In this document: positions 62,783-64,000 of the stretch, piece by piece
How positions within the stretch are numbered: position 1 is the stretch's first letter
Layout of the letters: the number at the start of each line of letters is the position of its first letter
Assembly (NCBI RefSeq): GCF_000701365.1
Contig: NZ_JNIK01000018.1
Coordinates: 124,001 to 188,000, forward strand
Reading direction: 5' to 3'
Source: Blastococcus sp. URHD0036
Lineage (GTDB): Bacteria > Actinomycetota > Actinomycetes > Mycobacteriales > Geodermatophilaceae
DNA length: 64,000 nt
Notes under the pieces: generated by a model
Told to the model about the DNA's origin: nothing
What the model saw: the letters and a program-made list of their open reading frames with translations, nothing else
Database searches by the model: none
Program-made: the position numbers and the translations under genes

Positions 62783-64000
62783 TCATCCCGCCGTCACCGC
62801 CAGCAGCGCCCCGACGACGAGCACCGCGCCGCCGAGCATCCCCAGGGCGTAGGTGCGGACGAAGCCGGTCTGCGCGCGGCCCAGCCGGGCGGAGGACCCG
62901 CCCAGCCCCGCGGCGAGGCCGTTGACCGCGCCGTCCACGCCGCGGTTGTCCACCCACACCAGCGCCCGCGTCAGCCACTGCCCGGGGCGCATGAACAGCG
63001 ACTCGTTGATCGCGTCGGCGTAGAGCGCCTTGCGGGCGGCCCGGGTGACCGGCGAGACCCGCGCGGGGGCGACGACCGGGACCTCGCGGCGGCCGACGAA
63101 CAGCCAGGCGGCGAGCACCCCGAGGAGCATCACCACCGTGACGGCGATCCCCACGACGGCCGGCGCGACGACGTGCTCGGCCTCCTCCGGGACGCCGAAC
63201 ACCGGCTCGAGCCACTCGTCCAGCGGGAAGGCCTGCACCAGCAGGAAGCCGGCCGCGATCGACCCGACCGACAGCACGATCATCGGCACCGTCATCACCG
63301 GCGGCGACTCGTGCGGGTGCGGCGTCTCCCGGCCCGGCTCCGACGGCGCCCAGCGGGGCCGGCCGAAGAACGTCATGAACATCAGCCGGGTCATGTAGAA
63401 GGCGGTGAGACCGGCACCGAGCACCGCCACGCCGCCGAGCACCCAGCCGGAGGCGCCACCCCGGTCGAACGCGGCCTCGATGATCGCGTCCTTGGTCCAG
63501 TAGCCGGACAGGAACGGGAACCCGATGAGGGCCAGGTAGCCCAGCCCGAAGGTCACGAACGTGACCGGCAGCTTCCTGGCCAGACCGCCGAACCGGCGCA
63601 TGTCCACCTGGTCGTCCATGGCGTGCATGACCGAGCCGGCGCCGAGGAACAGCCCGGCCTTGAAGAAGCCGTGGGTGAGCAGGTGCGCGATCGCCGCGGC
63701 GTAGCCGATCGGACCGAGGCCGACGGCCAGGAACATGTAGCCGATCTGGCTGACCGTCGAGTACGCCAGGACCTTCTTGATGTCGTCGAAGGCGCAGCCG
63801 GCGATCGCGCCGATCATCAGCGTGATCGCCCCGACGCAGAGCACCACGGTCCGGGCGGTCTCGGTGAGGTCGAAGATCGGCGCCGACCGCGCGATCAGGT
63901 AGACGCCGGCGGTGACCATGGTCGCGGCGTGGATGAGCGCCGAGACCGGCGTGGGGCCCTCCATGGCGTCGGGCAGCCACGCCTGGAGCGGGAACTGGCC
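62783..64000 (-). CDS. nuoL: NADH-quinone oxidoreductase subunit L, C-terminal part
   Basis: The gene enters from the right edge; 405 codons are present, starting within [20 protein letters not shown], the conserved proton-channel helix region with [13 protein letters not shown] following. Further markers: [19 protein letters not shown] and the C-terminal lateral helix region. Complex I proton-pumping antiporter subunit, normally about 630 residues, so about 230 codons are outside. Followed by nuoM and nuoN as in canonical nuo operons. Confidence 0.96.
   Translation of the reverse strand, partial: GQFPLQAWLPDAMEGPTPVSALIHAATMVTAGVYLIARSAPIFDLTETARTVVLCVGAITLMIGAIAGCAFDDIKKVLAYSTVSQIGYMFLAVGLGPIGYAAAIAHLLTHGFFKAGLFLGAGSVMHAMDDQVDMRRFGGLARKLPVTFVTFGLGYLALIGFPFLSGYWTKDAIIEAAFDRGGASGWVLGGVAVLGAGLTAFYMTRLMFMTFFGRPRWAPSEPGRETPHPHESPPVMTVPMIVLSVGSIAAGFLLVQAFPLDEWLEPVFGVPEEAEHVVAPAVVGIAVTVVMLLGVLAAWLFVGRREVPVVAPARVSPVTRAARKALYADAINESLFMRPGQWLTRALVWVDNRGVDGAVNGLAAGLGGSSARLGRAQTGFVRTYALGMLGGAVLVVGALLAVTAG

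Overview
The window is a GC-rich, tightly packed actinobacterial chromosome segment. Supporting evidence: a zinc-type S14, a type I methionine aminopeptidase and a short-LID adenylate kinase in the ribosomal cluster, the block rpmG-hadA-hadB-tRNA(Trp)-secE-nusG-rplK-rplA-rplJ-rplL-rpoB-rpoC, an F420-type oxidoreductase, a full mce locus and frequent GTG starts. Base composition and protein sequences suggest the Geodermatophilaceae (Blastococcus, Geodermatophilus, Modestobacter type), but the family assignment is inference; only the phylum is firm.

Layout. 1-15 kb (minus strand): ribosomal protein superoperon, read from rpsJ (S10) at 14.9 kb to the 5' end of rpsD at position 1. Hairpins at 9.1 kb and 4.6 kb divide it into an S10 unit, an spc unit, a secY-adk-map unit and an infA-rpmJ-rpsM-rpsK-rpsD unit. 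15-19.4 kb (minus): rpsL-rpsG-fusA-tuf. 19.9-22.3 kb (plus): a three-gene island with a trypsin-like protease lacking a signal peptide, a small protein resembling the protease N-terminus, and an Rv3520c-type LLM oxidoreductase. 22.3-29.9 kb (minus): rpoB-rpoC. 30.2-41.7 kb (minus): a complete mce lipid-import operon, reading ATPase (mceG), two YrbE permeases, MceA-F and two Mce-associated membrane proteins. It lies between rpoB and rplL; mycobacteria keep only the ATPase gene in this neighbourhood. 42-47.9 kb (minus): rplL, rplJ, rplA, rplK, nusG, secE, tRNA-Trp, hadB, hadA, rpmG, tRNA-Met, tRNA-Thr.

47.9-52.2 kb: a membrane GAF-GGDEF-EAL protein with a degenerate cyclase motif and an intact phosphodiesterase set. 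Upstream of it on the same strand is a 35-residue gene made almost entirely of four exact RGASWS hexapeptides, with its own Shine-Dalgarno site and terminator. A 345-bp divergent intergenic region rich in inverted repeats separates it from an orphan TadE/G-like gene; tRNA-Tyr and yajQ follow. I consider the hexapeptide gene and its control region the most novel part of the window.

52.2-64 kb: an SGNH hydrolase, htpX, 2-oxoacid:ferredoxin oxidoreductase korA-korB, a PQQ-type sugar dehydrogenase lipoprotein, a polyprenyl diphosphate synthase, and the end of the respiratory complex I operon (nuoN, nuoM and the 3' part of nuoL).

Together the window holds most of the cell's translation and transcription core, protein secretion (secY, secE), a lipid importer, fatty-acid elongation dehydratase subunits and two energy-metabolism modules. 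All start choices, promoters and terminators are from reading the sequence; no database search was run.
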